Origin: Limosilactobacillus coleohominis
Lineage (GTDB): Bacteria; Bacillota; Bacilli; Lactobacillales; Lactobacillaceae
DNA length: 36,256 bases
Reading direction: 5' to 3'
Assembly (NCBI RefSeq): GCF_016901675.1
Contig: NZ_JACJKU010000007.1
Span: 1 to 36,256 of the forward strand
Shown: positions 8,283 through 18,080 of the stretch, one piece after another
How positions within the stretch are numbered: the stretch's first letter is position 1
How the letters are laid out: each line of letters opens with the position of its first letter
Made by a program: the position numbers and the translations under genes
The notes under the pieces: model-generated
What the model saw: the letters and a program-made list of their open reading frames with translations, nothing else
What the model was told of the DNA's origin: nothing
The model's database searches: none

Positions 8283-9593
8283 ATGTCAGCAAAATGGGAA
8301 CGCGACAGCGAAGCCAGTAAAGGGACATTAACGTTCGATATTGATGTAGAAACGATTCAAAAGGGAATTGATGATGCTTTTAAGAAGACTCAAAAGCAAA
8401 TCACAGTTCCTGGATTCCGGAAGGGTCACGTTCCACGGGCAATCTTCAACCAAATGTATGGTGAAGAATCTTTGTATCAAGATGCCCTGAACGATGTTCT
8501 CCCAGATGCTTATGAAGCAGCTGTAAAGGAAACCGAAATTGAACCAGTTGATCAACCTCAAATTAGCATTGACAGCATGGAAAAGGGTCAACCTTGGACT
8601 ATTAAAGCTGAAGTTGCTGTTAAGCCTGAAGTTAAATTAGGTGATTACAAGGGTATGTCTGTTTCAAAGCAAGATACAGAAGTATCCGATGCTGACGTTG
8701 ATGCTGAACTTGAAAACAAGCGTCAACAACAAGCAGAATTAGTTCTTAAGGAAGACGAACCTGCTGCTAAGGGCGATACTGTTGTTATTGACTATGTTGG
8801 AACAGTTGACGGTGAGAAGTTTGATGGCGGTTCTGCTGATAACTACTCATTAGAATTAGGTTCTGGTTCATTTATTCCAGGTTTTGAAGATCAATTAATT
8901 GGTCACAAAGCCGATGAAGATGTTAATGTTAAAGTTACCTTCCCTGAAGATTACCATGCTAAGAACTTAGCAGGTAAGGAAGCAGTATTTAACGTTAAAA
9001 TTCATGAAGTTAAGGAAAAGCAACTTCCTGACTTAGACGATGAATTTGCTAAAGATGTTGACGAAGATGTTGATACTTTAGACGAATTGAAGGAAAAGAC
9101 CAAGAAGCAACTTCAAGAACAAAAAGAAGATGCAGCTAAATCTGCTATTGAAGATGAAGCAATTGAAGCAGCGGTTAATAACGCTGAAATTGCTGACATT
9201 CCACAAGCAATGCTTGATCAAGACACTGATCATCAAGTTCAACAATATCTTGCTGGAATGCAACAACAAGGTATTAACCCACAAATGTACTTCCAAATCA
9301 CTGGTTCATCAGAAGATGATTTGAAGAAGCAATTTGCATCTGATGCAGATAAGCGTGTTAAGACTAACCTTGTTCTTGAAGCCATTGTCAAAGATGCTGA
9401 TTTAACAGCTTCTGATGATGACATCAAGAAGGAAATTAGTGATTTAGCTAAGCAATTTGGCATGGAAGAAGATGCTGTTGAAAAGAGCTTGACTAAAGAC
9501 ATGTTAGCCCATGATATTGAAATCAAGAAGGCAGTTGACTTGGTTGCAGATTCTGCTAAGCAAGACAAGCCTGCTAAAAAAGATGACAAGTAA
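8283..9593 (+). CDS. tig: Trigger factor (ribosome-associated chaperone and prolyl isomerase)
   Basis: A 436-aa chaperone that binds the ribosome exit tunnel and shields nascent chains. The N-terminal ribosome-binding domain carries the signature [11 protein letters not shown] (about residues 40-50). The FKBP-type prolyl isomerase domain starts with [20 protein letters not shown] (about 160-180). The acidic, helical C-terminal chaperone domain runs to the end, with a lysine/aspartate-rich tail. ATG at 8283 follows GGAGG by 7 nt; the upstream in-frame TTG at 8259 has no better site. Own promoter and terminator; the tig-clpX order is typical of Firmicutes. Confidence 0.96.
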   Translation: MSAKWERDSEASKGTLTFDIDVETIQKGIDDAFKKTQKQITVPGFRKGHVPRAIFNQMYGEESLYQDALNDVLPDAYEAAVKETEIEPVDQPQISIDSMEKGQPWTIKAEVAVKPEVKLGDYKGMSVSKQDTEVSDADVDAELENKRQQQAELVLKEDEPAAKGDTVVIDYVGTVDGEKFDGGSADNYSLELGSGSFIPGFEDQLIGHKADEDVNVKVTFPEDYHAKNLAGKEAVFNVKIHEVKEKQLPDLDDEFAKDVDEDVDTLDELKEKTKKQLQEQKEDAAKSAIEDEAIEAAVNNAEIADIPQAMLDQDTDHQVQQYLAGMQQQGINPQMYFQITGSSEDDLKKQFASDADKRVKTNLVLEAIVKDADLTASDDDIKKEISDLAKQFGMEEDAVEKSLTKDMLAHDIEIKKAVDLVADSAKQDKPAKKDDK

Positions 9594-9626
9594 AATCTAA
9601 GATTGTCATTAATTACACTATCCATG

Positions 9627-9667
9627 AAAGGAGTTGTAACAAATCTAGTGTTGCAACCCCTTTTTAT
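9627..9667 (+). terminator. tig terminator
   Basis: AAAGGAGTTGTAACA and TGTTGCAACCCCTTT form a nearly complete 15-bp stem around a 7-nt loop, then TTTTT. Confidence 0.82.
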
Positions 9668-9692
9668 ATAGAATTTATAAGGAGGTTAGCAA

Positions 9693-10943
9693 ATGTTCGA
9701 AGATACGACGGAACAAAATGTTCATTGTTCGTTTTGCGGGAAGTCACAAGATGAAGTAAAAAAGATTGTTGCTGGCCCAGGTGTATACATTTGTAATGAG
9801 TGTGTTGATCTTTGCCAAGAGATCATTAAACAAGAATTGGCGGAAGACAAAGTTAATAATGATACTTTTAAGGTACCAACACCAGCTGAAATAATGAGCC
9901 AATTAAATGATTATGTGATTGGACAGTCCGAAGCCAAGAAGACACTTGCTGTAGCAGTTTATAATCATTACAAACGAGTAAATGCGATGGTTACGGGTGA
10001 TAATAATGATACTGAACTTCAAAAGTCCAATATTGCTGTAATCGGACCGACTGGATCTGGTAAAACATATTTAGCTCAATCTTTGGCACGAATCTTGAAC
10101 GTTCCATTTGCAATTGCAGATGCCACTACATTAACTGAAGCAGGATATGTTGGTGAAGATGTTGAAAATATCATTTTAAAGCTACTACAAGCGGCTGATT
10201 ATGATATCGAAAGAGCAGAAAAAGGCATTATTTATATTGATGAAATAGATAAAATTGCTAAAAAGAGTGAAAATGTCTCAATTACTCGTGATGTTTCTGG
10301 TGAAGGTGTTCAACAAGCATTATTGAAGATCCTTGAAGGAACAATTGCTAATGTACCGCCTCAAGGTGGTCGTAAACATCCACAACAAGAATTTATCCAA
10401 GTGGATACCAAAAATATATTATTTATTGTTGGTGGTGCTTTTGATGGGATTGAGTCAATCGTTAAGGAACGTCTTGGCGATAAAACAATTGGTTTTGGTA
10501 CTGACTCTAAGGAAGCCGATCAAGTTAATGAAAAGAATATTTTGCAGCATGTCATTCCAGAAGATCTCTTAAAATTTGGGTTAATTCCAGAATTTATTGG
10601 ACGTTTACCTGTGATGACAGCTCTTGAAAAGCTTGACGAAGATGATTTAGTTCGAATTTTAACTGAACCGAAGAACGCGTTGGTTAAGCAGTATCAAGAA
10701 CTAATTCGTCTCGATGGAAGCAGTTTACGGTTTACTGATGGAGCATTACGAGAAATGGCCAGGTTAGCAATTGCTAGAAATACTGGGGCTCGTGGATTAC
10801 GCTCAATTATCGAGGAAGTAATGCGTGACGTAATGTTCGATTTACCTAGTCGACAGGATGTCAAAGAAGTAGTAATTGACAAAAATTGCGTTGAAAATCA
10901 TACTGAACCTAAATATGTGATGAATGATAAAAAAACGTCATAA
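9693..10943 (+). CDS. clpX: ATP-dependent Clp protease ATP-binding subunit ClpX
   Basis: A 416-aa AAA+ unfoldase that feeds proteins to ClpP. The N-terminal zinc-binding domain shows [10 protein letters not shown] and ICNECVDLC (four cysteines, residues about 12-40). The AAA+ core has GPTGSGKT (Walker A), [13 protein letters not shown] (Walker B), the pore-loop region [10 protein letters not shown] and sensor motifs. TIGFGTDSK contains the IGF loop that docks on ClpP, so it should work with ClpP encoded elsewhere. ATG follows AAGGAGG by 8 nt. Only 18 nt separate it from ysxC, so the two are probably cotranscribed. Confidence 0.97.
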   Translation: MFEDTTEQNVHCSFCGKSQDEVKKIVAGPGVYICNECVDLCQEIIKQELAEDKVNNDTFKVPTPAEIMSQLNDYVIGQSEAKKTLAVAVYNHYKRVNAMVTGDNNDTELQKSNIAVIGPTGSGKTYLAQSLARILNVPFAIADATTLTEAGYVGEDVENIILKLLQAADYDIERAEKGIIYIDEIDKIAKKSENVSITRDVSGEGVQQALLKILEGTIANVPPQGGRKHPQQEFIQVDTKNILFIVGGAFDGIESIVKERLGDKTIGFGTDSKEADQVNEKNILQHVIPEDLLKFGLIPEFIGRLPVMTALEKLDEDDLVRILTEPKNALVKQYQELIRLDGSSLRFTDGALREMARLAIARNTGARGLRSIIEEVMRDVMFDLPSRQDVKEVVIDKNCVENHTEPKYVMNDKKTS

Positions 10944-10961
10944 TGATCGTGAGGAATAAAA

Positions 10962-11552
10962 ATGGATGTAAATCAAGTTGACTTAACCATTAGTGCTGTT
11001 CGTGCAGATCAATATCCTACTACAGGCTATCCAGAAATTGCTTTAGTCGGGCGTTCCAATGTTGGTAAGTCTTCCCTCACTAACACTTTAATTAACCGTC
11101 GTAATTTTGCTCATACTTCCAGCCAACCTGGAAAGACACAAACTCTGAACTTTTATGATGTGGAAAACCAGCTCTATTTTGTTGATGTACCTGGTTATGG
11201 TTATGCTAAAGTTTCCAAAAAGCAGCGTGAAGAGTTTGGTCAAATGATTGAACAGTATTTAACGCAGCGTCAACAATTGCGGGGCGTGATATTGCTTGTT
11301 GATGCTCGGCATACGCCAACTGCTGACGATGCTCAGATGTATCAATGGTTAACTTACTATCATTTGCCGGTTTTAGTTGTAGCAACCAAAACTGACAAAG
11401 TTAAACCAAGTCAATACACGAAGGTAATTAAAGAAGTAAAAAATAAACTGCAGTTCGTCAAAGACCAACCATTAATTCTCTTCTCTGCTACGTCTAAGCG
11501 TGGTAAGGATGATGTTTGGCACTGGATTGAAAAGCAAACTGGGGTAAAGTAA
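10962..11552 (+). CDS. ysxC: Ribosome biogenesis GTPase YsxC/YihA
   Basis: A 196-aa GTPase of the EngB family needed for 50S subunit assembly. G motifs: GRSNVGKSS (G1), the switch region with TSSQPGKTQT, DVPGYGYAK (G3), TKTDK (G4) and SATSKRG (G5). ATG at 10962 has GAGG upstream. The pairing clpX-ysxC is conserved in lactobacilli. Its stop TAA shares its last base with the ATG of the next gene, implying translational coupling. Confidence 0.95.
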   Translation: MDVNQVDLTISAVRADQYPTTGYPEIALVGRSNVGKSSLTNTLINRRNFAHTSSQPGKTQTLNFYDVENQLYFVDVPGYGYAKVSKKQREEFGQMIEQYLTQRQQLRGVILLVDARHTPTADDAQMYQWLTYYHLPVLVVATKTDKVKPSQYTKVIKEVKNKLQFVKDQPLILFSATSKRGKDDVWHWIEKQTGVK

Positions 11553-11851
11553 TGGATTTTAATGATTATCAAAAAGCTGCTAAGAGGACACTATATGGTA
11601 ACGAACAAGTGTTAACAAATTGTGCGCTCGGATTAGCAGGTGAAACAGGACAAGTTGTTGATTTAGTGAAGAACTATACCTTTAAAGGGAAAAATTTAGA
11701 TCGAACTGAATTAATTCATGAGATGGGAGACGTACTTTGGTACCTTTCTCAGGTAGCTGAATGGGCAGATATTCCGTTTGATGAAGTTGCTAAAAATAAT
11801 ATTGAAACGTTAAATAAACGTTATCCTCATGGATTTACAATTGAAAATTAA
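11552..11851 (+). CDS. MazG-like nucleotide pyrophosphohydrolase
   Basis: A 99-aa small all-alpha NTP-PPase of the MazG-like family, whose members hydrolyse (d)NTPs to monophosphates and pyrophosphate using a four-acid metal site (ExxE...ExxD). Here the first pair reads E31-T-G-Q34 where the family has ExxE, while E57-M-G-D60 (HEMGDVLWYLS) is intact. One metal ligand is thus conservatively replaced; activity may be reduced or the substrate altered. The gene starts on the last base of ysxC and ends just before a terminator, so it closes the clpX-ysxC operon. The exact substrate is unknown. Confidence 0.85.
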   Translation: MDFNDYQKAAKRTLYGNEQVLTNCALGLAGETGQVVDLVKNYTFKGKNLDRTELIHEMGDVLWYLSQVAEWADIPFDEVAKNNIETLNKRYPHGFTIEN

Positions 11852-11855
11852 ATAA

Positions 11856-11884
11856 AGAGGGCTAGAAATAATCTAGTCCTCTTC
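11856..11884. terminator. Terminator between the MazG-like gene and the 46-aa gene
   Basis: AGAGGGCTAGA / TCTAGTCCTCT stem with one G-T pair and a 5-nt loop. It overlaps the last codons of the convergent small gene, so it probably serves the plus-strand operon. Confidence 0.72.
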
Positions 11885-12013
11885 CTTTTTACTGATTTTC
11901 TTATCATCGTTTTCATGCTTTTTCGATGTTGTCTTTTGTTTTTTCTTTGGATCAATTGCAAAGTTTTCAAATAACTTATCTAATTGGTCACTACGTCGAG
12001 TAACTAATCCCAC
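11873..12013 (-). CDS. Small conserved lactic-acid-bacteria protein (SPJ_0845-like)
   Basis: A 46-aa hydrophilic protein: MGLVTRRSDQLDKLFENFAI, then a lysine/glutamate-rich tail. I start it at GTG 12013 because AAAAGGAG lies 8 nt upstream and the N-terminus then resembles a widespread short protein family of streptococci and lactobacilli. A longer reading to 12088 lacks a ribosome site. No membrane segment or catalytic motif; function unknown. It has its own extended -10 promoter and is convergent with the MazG-like gene. Confidence 0.65.
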   Translation of the reverse strand: MGLVTRRSDQLDKLFENFAIDPKKKQKTTSKKHENDDKKISKKEED

Positions 12014-12053
12014 TATTATCACTCCTTTTTGATATACGTGAATATATAATTTC

Positions 12054-12062
12054 AGTATACCA
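12054..12062 (-). promoter_or_regulatory. Extended -10 promoter of the 46-aa gene
   Basis: TGG-TATACT on the minus strand is a TGn-extended -10; the -35 position (TTAATT) is weak. The start would be about 35 nt before the GTG codon. Confidence 0.5.
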
Positions 12063-12133
12063 CATTCCAATTTCAGAATTAATTGCATATTAAATGAATA
12101 TAATATAAAAATGGTTAAATATATTCAAAAATA

Positions 12134-12162
12134 TTGCATAATAATAAGAATGCCAGTATAAT
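12134..12162 (+). promoter_or_regulatory. Promoter of the ABC ATPase gene
   Basis: TTGCAT (12134-12139), 17-bp spacer, consensus TATAAT (12157-12162) in an AT-rich region. Confidence 0.78.
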
Positions 12163-12196
12163 AATGTCATAAATAGTTAATGACTGGAGAGTAATT

Positions 12197-12943
12197 ATGA
12201 GCGAAGAAGTAATGATTGACATTAAAAATTTAACAAAAAAGTTTGGCAACAATACAATTTTAAAAGATATCAATGGCCAAGTGAAAAAGGGTGAAGTTAT
12301 TTGTATTATCGGACCCTCAGGTGCTGGTAAATCAACATTTTTACGTTGCTTGAACCAACTCGAAAAACCAACGAGTGGTACTGTATCTGTAGAAGGAACA
12401 GAATTAACAGGTTTGAATGAAAAAGGTGTTCAAAAAGTTCGTGAAAAAATGGGCATGGTTTTCCAGAACTTTAACCTGTTTCCAAATAAGACGGTTTTAG
12501 AAAATGTGATGCTTGCTCCTAAAAAGGTTAAGAATGTTTCTGATGAAGAAGCTAAAAATAATGCTCAAAAACTTCTTGATGAAGTAGGCATGGGGGCAAA
12601 AGCAGAGGCGTACCCTGCTAGTTTATCTGGTGGTCAACAACAACGTGTAGCAATTGCACGTGCACTGGCAATGCAACCTGATGTTATGCTTTTTGATGAA
12701 CCTACAAGTGCACTAGACCCAGAAATGGTGGGTGAAGTGTTGAAGGTTATGCAACAATTGGCAAATGATGGGATGACAATGGTGGTCGTTACGCATGAAA
12801 TGGGATTTGCTAAGAATGTTGCCGATCAAATTTGGTTTATGGCTGATGCAGGAATCCAAGAGAAAGCAACACCGGATGAATTCTTTGCACATCCTCAAAC
12901 CGAGCGTGCTAAAGAATTCCTTCAAAAAATTCTCGAGGCATAA
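12197..12943 (+). CDS. Polar amino acid ABC transporter ATP-binding protein (GlnQ-like)
   Basis: A 248-aa ATPase of the PAAT family (GlnQ/ArtM type), which powers import of polar amino acids such as glutamine. Motifs in order: GPSGAGKST (Walker A), VFQNFNLFP (Q loop), [15 protein letters not shown] (signature), [13 protein letters not shown] (Walker B) and VVVTHEM (H loop). ATG at 12197 follows GGAGAG. It is flanked by its own promoter and a strong terminator, with no permease or binding protein beside it, whereas such ATPases usually sit next to a permease or SBP-permease fusion. Its partner must be encoded elsewhere. Substrate cannot be read from the sequence. Confidence 0.9.
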   Translation: MSEEVMIDIKNLTKKFGNNTILKDINGQVKKGEVICIIGPSGAGKSTFLRCLNQLEKPTSGTVSVEGTELTGLNEKGVQKVREKMGMVFQNFNLFPNKTVLENVMLAPKKVKNVSDEEAKNNAQKLLDEVGMGAKAEAYPASLSGGQQQRVAIARALAMQPDVMLFDEPTSALDPEMVGEVLKVMQQLANDGMTMVVVTHEMGFAKNVADQIWFMADAGIQEKATPDEFFAHPQTERAKEFLQKILEA

Positions 12944-12957
12944 AGTCATAAATGAAG

Positions 12958-12991
12958 CTGGTGACCAATGAAACAAGGTCACCAGTTTTTT
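12958..12991 (+). terminator. Terminator of the ABC ATPase gene
   Basis: Perfect 9-bp stem CTGGTGACC / GGTCACCAG with a 10-nt loop, then six T. Confidence 0.92.
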
Positions 12992-13017
12992 GCGTTCATA
13001 CGTTCGGTTGTTATAAA
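12990..13017 (+). promoter_or_regulatory. Candidate uvrC promoter
   Basis: TTGCGT (12990-12995) overlaps the T run of the preceding terminator; TATAAA follows after 16 bp (13012-13017). The spacer holds CGTTCATACGTTCG, a degenerate match to the Gram-positive LexA box, with only its right half conserved. Confidence 0.5.
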
Positions 13018-13052
13018 ATAATAGTTAATATTTATATTCGAGGAGGGGTTGA

Positions 13053-14864
13053 ATGGCAACAGAGTACTTAGAACATAAATTGGCACTACTTCCTGATAAG
13101 CCAGGTTGTTACATTATGAAGAACATTAACGGTCAAATTATCTATGTTGGTAAAGCCAAAAATTTAAAAAACCGGGTTCGTTCATATTTTAAAAGTAGTC
13201 ATACCGGAAAAGTTGCGGCAATGGTATCTGAAGTTGCAGATTTTGAAACGATTGTAACTTCTACCAACAAAGAATCCTTTCTTCTTGAAATTACTTTAAT
13301 TCAAAAACATCAGCCGTATTTTAACATTAAGTTAAAGCGGGGTACCGGATATCCATATATTAAAATTACTAACGAACGTGATCCGCGGATTATGATTACT
13401 GGTCAAGTAAAAAAGGATGGTGCCTATTACTTTGGGCCGTATCCTAATGTTTATGCAGCAGAAGAAACTGTGCACTTTCTTCAAAAGGTTTATCCACTGC
13501 GTCGCTGTAATGGATATCAAGGAAGACCATGTCTTTACTATCATCTAGGTCAATGTTTGGGAGCTTGTTTTAAAGAAGTTCCTCGTAAAAAATATGATCA
13601 ACAAATTAAGCGGATTAAGTCATTTTTAAATGGTAATACGGCGCGAGTGAAGCGCCATCTTACTAGCCAAATGGAGAAAGCTGCCGCTCAAATGGAATAT
13701 GAGCGTGCCGCAGAAATTCGTGACCAGATTCACTACATTGAAGTGACAGTTGAAAAGCAAAAGATTATTTCCAATGACGAAACGCCACGTGATCTGTTTA
13801 ATTTCTACATGGATAAAGGGTGGTTATCAATTCAAATTTTCTTCATTCGTCAAGCCAGATTAATGAAACGTGAGAAGCGCCTTTTCCCAATTGTGGACGA
13901 AGCGGATGAAGAAATGACAAGTTTTATTTTGCAGTTTTATAACCGTCACAATAATATATTGCCTAAGGAAATTTTATTGCCTGCAGGTTTGCCAAATAAG
14001 GAAATCAGTGAAATCCTTGGAGTGCCTGTTCGGACGCCTCAACGTGGTGAAAAAGCGGACCTAATGGCAATGGCGAAGGAAAATGCTCAGTTATCCCTAG
14101 ATGAAAAATTCCGACTTTTAGAGATGGATAAGAGTAAAACAACTGGGGCGATGAAAGAAATTACTGATGCTCTGGGTCTCCCGGCCGGACATAAAATTGA
14201 AGCATTTGACCATTCACATATTCAAGGGGCGGATCCAGTTTCAGCAATGGTAGTTTTTGTAGATGGAGAACCTGCTAAAAAATTGTATCGTAAGTATAAA
14301 CTTAAAACGGTTATTAACCATGCTGATGAAACGGCCAGCACCAAAGAAGTGATTCGTCGACGTTATAGTCGGTTATTAAAAGAAAATAAGCCAATGCCAG
14401 ACATGATCTTTATGGATGGTGGAGACATTCAAATGAACGCCGTCAAAGATGTTTTACAAAACGAACTGGATTTAGATATTCCGGTTGTAGGAATGGTTAA
14501 AAATGATAAGCACCAAACTGCTGATTTATTATTTGGTGATCATGATGAACATGTTAATTTAAATCCCCGGAGCCAAGCTTTTTACTTAGTTCAAAGAATC
14601 CAAGATGAAGTTCACAGATTTGCAATAACATTCCATCGTAAAGTTCATACTAAGCATTCATTAAGCTCACGACTTGATGAAATTAAAGGTGTTGGGCCAC
14701 GGACCCGAACTAAACTGATGAAACAATTCGGCTCCATCTCTAATATTGCACAAGCCTCAGTTGATGATATTCGTGCGCTGGGTATTAACCGGCCAACAGC
14801 ACAACTGATTAAAGTATCGCTTCAAAAGCAAGCCGAAGTTGCTAAGGGAAGTAGTCACGATTAA
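13053..14864 (+). CDS. uvrC: Excinuclease ABC subunit C
   Basis: A 603-aa nuclease of nucleotide excision repair that cuts on both sides of a lesion in the UvrB-DNA complex. The N-terminal GIY-YIG nuclease shows GCYIMKNINGQIIYVGKAKNL (3' incision). A cysteine-rich stretch follows (CNGYQGRPCLYYHLGQCLGAC, residues about 150-170). The UvrB-binding helix pair is near residues 205-225 (QMEKAAAQMEYERAAEIRDQI), then the RNase H-like domain for 5' incision (EAFDHSHIQG; DMIFMDGG) and C-terminal helix-hairpin-helix repeats (LDEIKGVGPRTRTKLMKQFG). ATG follows GAGGAGGGG. Length is normal. It is the first gene of the uvrC-obg-rnz cluster. Confidence 0.97.
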   Translation: MATEYLEHKLALLPDKPGCYIMKNINGQIIYVGKAKNLKNRVRSYFKSSHTGKVAAMVSEVADFETIVTSTNKESFLLEITLIQKHQPYFNIKLKRGTGYPYIKITNERDPRIMITGQVKKDGAYYFGPYPNVYAAEETVHFLQKVYPLRRCNGYQGRPCLYYHLGQCLGACFKEVPRKKYDQQIKRIKSFLNGNTARVKRHLTSQMEKAAAQMEYERAAEIRDQIHYIEVTVEKQKIISNDETPRDLFNFYMDKGWLSIQIFFIRQARLMKREKRLFPIVDEADEEMTSFILQFYNRHNNILPKEILLPAGLPNKEISEILGVPVRTPQRGEKADLMAMAKENAQLSLDEKFRLLEMDKSKTTGAMKEITDALGLPAGHKIEAFDHSHIQGADPVSAMVVFVDGEPAKKLYRKYKLKTVINHADETASTKEVIRRRYSRLLKENKPMPDMIFMDGGDIQMNAVKDVLQNELDLDIPVVGMVKNDKHQTADLLFGDHDEHVNLNPRSQAFYLVQRIQDEVHRFAITFHRKVHTKHSLSSRLDEIKGVGPRTRTKLMKQFGSISNIAQASVDDIRALGINRPTAQLIKVSLQKQAEVAKGSSHD

Positions 14865-14866
14865 CT

Positions 14867-14895
14867 TTGACGGTTGGTTAGTTTTCAAATATACT
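14867..14895 (+). promoter_or_regulatory. obg promoter
   Basis: TTGACG (14867-14872), 17-bp spacer, TATACT (14890-14895), starting right at the uvrC stop. Confidence 0.72.
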
Positions 14896-14926
14896 AAAAT
14901 AATAAGCTAAAGAACGGAGAAATATC

Positions 14927-16240
14927 ATGTCAACATTTGTCGATCAAGTAAAAATTGAAGCCCATGCCGGAAAAGGTGGTAATGGGATGGTAGCATTTCG
15001 TCGAGAAAAATATGTTCCAAATGGTGGACCAGCTGGCGGTGATGGTGGCCGTGGTGGCAGTATCATCTTAAAAGTTGACGAAGGTTTGCGGACGTTAATG
15101 GATTTTCGTTATCATCGTATTTTCAAAGCCAAAAACGGTGGTAATGGCATGAGTAAACAGATGACTGGTGCTGATGCGCAGGATACAGTTATTCCAGTGC
15201 CTCAGGGGACCACTGTACGTGACCTAGATACTGGTGAGATAGTCGGCGATTTAGTAAAAAATGGCGACGAATTAGTAATTGCTAAAGGTGGTCGTGGCGG
15301 TCGTGGCAACATGCGGTTTGCTTCCGCTAAGAATCCAGCTCCTGAGATTGCAGAAAATGGTGAACCAGGAGAAGATCACTATTTAGAACTAGAACTAAAA
15401 ATGTTAGCTGACGTTGGATTAATAGGATATCCATCTGTTGGTAAATCAACGTTATTGTCCGTGGTTACAGGAGCAAAGCCTAAAGTAGCAGCTTATGAGT
15501 TTACAACTCTAGTGCCAAATTTAGGAATGGTTATGCTACCAGACGGACGTGATTTTGCTATGGCTGATATGCCTGGTTTAATTGAGGGTGCTTCTAAGGG
15601 AGTTGGATTAGGACTCCAATTCTTGCGACACATTGAACGAACCAAAGTATTGCTGCATTTAATTGATATGAGTAATGATGATTCTGAACAAGCATTAGAA
15701 CGGTATCGCTCTATTAACCATGAATTGGCTAATTATGATCCAGAATTATTAAAACGCCCCCAGATTATTGTTGCAACTAAAATGGACATGCCAAATGCAG
15801 AGGAAAATTTACAACACTTTAAGGAATTTCTGGCCACTGATGACACACTTCCTGAAGTACCACAAATCTTCCCAATTTCTGCTGTTACTCATGATGGGGT
15901 CGATAAATTAATGCAGGTAACTACTAATGTCTTAGAAAAGACCCCTTCATTTGACAGTGAAAGTCATGATAAAACCGAGATTGTTAAATACGGTCTTAAA
16001 AAGAAAGATGAGAATGAACCTGAATTTCAAATTTCTCGTGATGATGATGGCACATGGGTATTATCCGGTGAAAAATTAGAAAAATTATTTGCAATGACAA
16101 ATATGGATCACGAAGAAAGTCAGTTACGTTTTGCTCGTCAATTAAGACACATGGGAGTGGATGATGCATTACGTGCTAAGGGAATTCAAGATGGCGACCA
16201 AGTACGAATCCAGGATTTTGTATTTGAATTTATTCAGTAG
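14927..16240 (+). CDS. obg: GTPase Obg
   Basis: A 437-aa essential GTPase linked to 50S assembly and stress or ppGpp signalling. The N-terminal glycine-rich Obg fold ([21 protein letters not shown], residues about 15-35, and GGRGGRGN later) is followed by the G domain: GYPSVGKST (G1), DMPGLIEGA (G3) and TKMD (G4). The C-terminal OCT domain (about 355-437) contains [25 protein letters not shown] at 14927 follows a short GGAG site. Twenty nt separate it from rnz, so they are likely cotranscribed. Confidence 0.96.
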   Translation: MSTFVDQVKIEAHAGKGGNGMVAFRREKYVPNGGPAGGDGGRGGSIILKVDEGLRTLMDFRYHRIFKAKNGGNGMSKQMTGADAQDTVIPVPQGTTVRDLDTGEIVGDLVKNGDELVIAKGGRGGRGNMRFASAKNPAPEIAENGEPGEDHYLELELKMLADVGLIGYPSVGKSTLLSVVTGAKPKVAAYEFTTLVPNLGMVMLPDGRDFAMADMPGLIEGASKGVGLGLQFLRHIERTKVLLHLIDMSNDDSEQALERYRSINHELANYDPELLKRPQIIVATKMDMPNAEENLQHFKEFLATDDTLPEVPQIFPISAVTHDGVDKLMQVTTNVLEKTPSFDSESHDKTEIVKYGLKKKDENEPEFQISRDDDGTWVLSGEKLEKLFAMTNMDHEESQLRFARQLRHMGVDDALRAKGIQDGDQVRIQDFVFEFIQ

Positions 16241-16260
16241 TTTAGAAAGTTGGCAATAAG

Positions 16261-17196
16261 ATGCAAATTGAATTTTTAGGGACAGGAGCCGGTTCTCCTA
16301 GTAAGCAAAGGAATGTTTCTAGTTTAGCCTTACGGTTACTAGAAGAACGAAATGCGGTCTGGTTATTTGACGTTGGTGAAGCAACACAACATCAAATCTT
16401 GAACACTACTATTCGACCACGAAAAATTGAAAAGATTTTTATCACTCATCTCCATGGCGACCACATTTTTGGGTTGCCAGGGTTATTAAGCTCACGCTCT
16501 TTTCAAGGTGGCACAGAACCGTTAACAATCTATGGACCAGTGGGAGTTAAAGAGTTTGTTCAAACTACATTGCGGATTAGTGAGTCACGGTTAAGCTATC
16601 CAATTAAATTTGTTGAAATTACGGATGATGGAGAAATTTTTAATGATCGAACATTTTCTGTCTATGCTGAGCGATTAGATCACAAAATAACTTGTTTTGG
16701 ATATCGGGTAGTAGAACATGATCATCCAGGTGAACTGCAAGTTGACAAGCTTCGCAAATTGGGAATTCCTTCTGGCCCGGTTTATGGCCAACTAAAAGAA
16801 GGAAAGACAGTAAAACTAGCTGATGGCCGTGTGCTGAATGGTAATGATTTTATTGGGGCTCCACAGAAGGGGCGGATTGTAGCTATTTTAGGTGACACCC
16901 GAAAAACTAAAAATGCCATTGATCTTGCAAACAATGCAGATGTCTTGGTGCATGAAAGTACTTTTGGAAAGGGAGAGTCAAAACTAGCACATAATTATTA
17001 TCATTCTACTAATGTACAGGCTGCTCACATTGCACAAAATGCTCATGTGCATCAGTTGCTTTTGAATCATATCTCGGCTCGATACGTTGGAAAAAAGGCT
17101 TATAATTTAGCTAATCAAGTTCGTGATATATTCCCTAATACGCGGGTTGTTAAAGATTTTGATGTTTATGATATTCCTTTTAAAGGGGGTCATTAA
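16261..17196 (+). CDS. rnz: Ribonuclease Z
   Basis: A 311-aa metallo-beta-lactamase-fold endonuclease that removes the 3' trailer of tRNA precursors lacking an encoded CCA. The zinc motif [15 protein letters not shown] (about residues 60-75) is intact. Further ligands appear in ILGDTRKT and the C-terminal LNHISARY, and the flexible-arm region (about 155-180) is present. The ribosome site is weak. It lies between obg and an SDR gene, with 2 nt to the latter. The tRNA-Ser gene in this window also lacks an encoded CCA, the class of substrate this enzyme acts on. Confidence 0.95.
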   Translation: MQIEFLGTGAGSPSKQRNVSSLALRLLEERNAVWLFDVGEATQHQILNTTIRPRKIEKIFITHLHGDHIFGLPGLLSSRSFQGGTEPLTIYGPVGVKEFVQTTLRISESRLSYPIKFVEITDDGEIFNDRTFSVYAERLDHKITCFGYRVVEHDHPGELQVDKLRKLGIPSGPVYGQLKEGKTVKLADGRVLNGNDFIGAPQKGRIVAILGDTRKTKNAIDLANNADVLVHESTFGKGESKLAHNYYHSTNVQAAHIAQNAHVHQLLLNHISARYVGKKAYNLANQVRDIFPNTRVVKDFDVYDIPFKGGH

Positions 17197-17198
17197 TC

Positions 17199-18032
17199 AT
17201 GATGAAGAGGTTAAAATCATTACGCTTACTTAGAAACAAAGTTGTTTTGATTACTGGAGGTTCAAGCGGAATTGGTGAACAGTTAGCGCTTGAAGCTGCA
17301 CGACGTGGGGCAATTGTTGTAGTTTGCTCAAGACACCAAGACAAACTAGAAGAGGTTGCTCACAAATGTTTAATCCTTTCTGGGCGTCCATCCTTTGCTT
17401 ATCAGTTGGATGTCACAGACCCTGATCAGATTGATCAAGTCCTTGATAAAGTCCGTCATGAAGTCGGAGAAATTGATGTTCTGGTTAATGCCGCAGGTCT
17501 TGGTGATATGGTACCAGTTGCCAATCAAAGTCGCCGGTCTATGGACACCATGGTTCGGGTTAATCTGTTAGCTACAATGTACTTAAGCCGTTGTGTTGCT
17601 AAGCAAATGATGAATCAGGGATATGGTGCAATTATCAATGTTGGTTCACTAGCTGGTAAATTACCAACGCCGAATAGTGCTGCATATTCAGCTACCAAAG
17701 CGGGTGTTATTCAATTTGATAATATCTTGCGGATGGAAGTAGCAGATTATGGAGTTCAGGTTTTAACAGTTAATCCGGGACCAGTTGCGACACACTTTTT
17801 TGCTCAAGCTGATCCTGATGGCAGTTATCTTTCGCACATCCCTTCATGGATGATTATTAAATCAGACTCATTAGCCAAAACGGTTTGGGACAATGTTGGT
17901 TACAAAACACGTGAAATTAACGTCCCTGGTTATACCACTGCCATTGGTTGGATTTACCAAGTAATGCCTGGAATTGGTGATTGGGCAATTAAAAAATTTT
18001 TCGATTTTCAACAGAATAAAGACTTACTTTAA
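17199..18032 (+). CDS. Short-chain dehydrogenase/reductase, YqjQ-like
   Basis: A 277-aa NAD(P)-dependent oxidoreductase of the classical SDR family. TGGSSGIG (about residues 19-26) binds the dinucleotide, NAAG follows the fourth strand, and the catalytic tetrad is present (N in RVNLLA, S in NVGSLAG, Y and K in YSATK). The C-terminal part is hydrophobic (TTAIGWIYQVMPGIG) and may touch the membrane. A homologue next to rnz is common in Firmicutes. Two tandem ATG codons (17199, 17202) follow AAAGGGGG; either could be used. The substrate is unknown. Confidence 0.88.
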   Translation: MMKRLKSLRLLRNKVVLITGGSSGIGEQLALEAARRGAIVVVCSRHQDKLEEVAHKCLILSGRPSFAYQLDVTDPDQIDQVLDKVRHEVGEIDVLVNAAGLGDMVPVANQSRRSMDTMVRVNLLATMYLSRCVAKQMMNQGYGAIINVGSLAGKLPTPNSAAYSATKAGVIQFDNILRMEVADYGVQVLTVNPGPVATHFFAQADPDGSYLSHIPSWMIIKSDSLAKTVWDNVGYKTREINVPGYTTAIGWIYQVMPGIGDWAIKKFFDFQQNKDLL

Positions 18033-18033
18033 G

Positions 18034-18058
18034 AAGGCCGGGTTTAATTCCTAGCCTT
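18034..18058 (+). terminator. Weak hairpin between the SDR gene and recJ
   Basis: AAGGC / GCCTT (18034-18038 with 18054-18058) with partial inner pairing, then a short T-rich stretch. It may be only a partial terminator, since recJ follows within 25 nt and no separate promoter is obvious. Confidence 0.4.
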
Positions 18059-18080
18059 TCATTTGTTTAGGAGATAATTT

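Noticed and set aside
12993-13006. LexA (SOS) box in the uvrC promoter
   Set aside because: CGTTCATACGTTCG matches only the right half of the CGAAC-N4-GTTCG consensus; the left half has two mismatches, so the dyad is lost.
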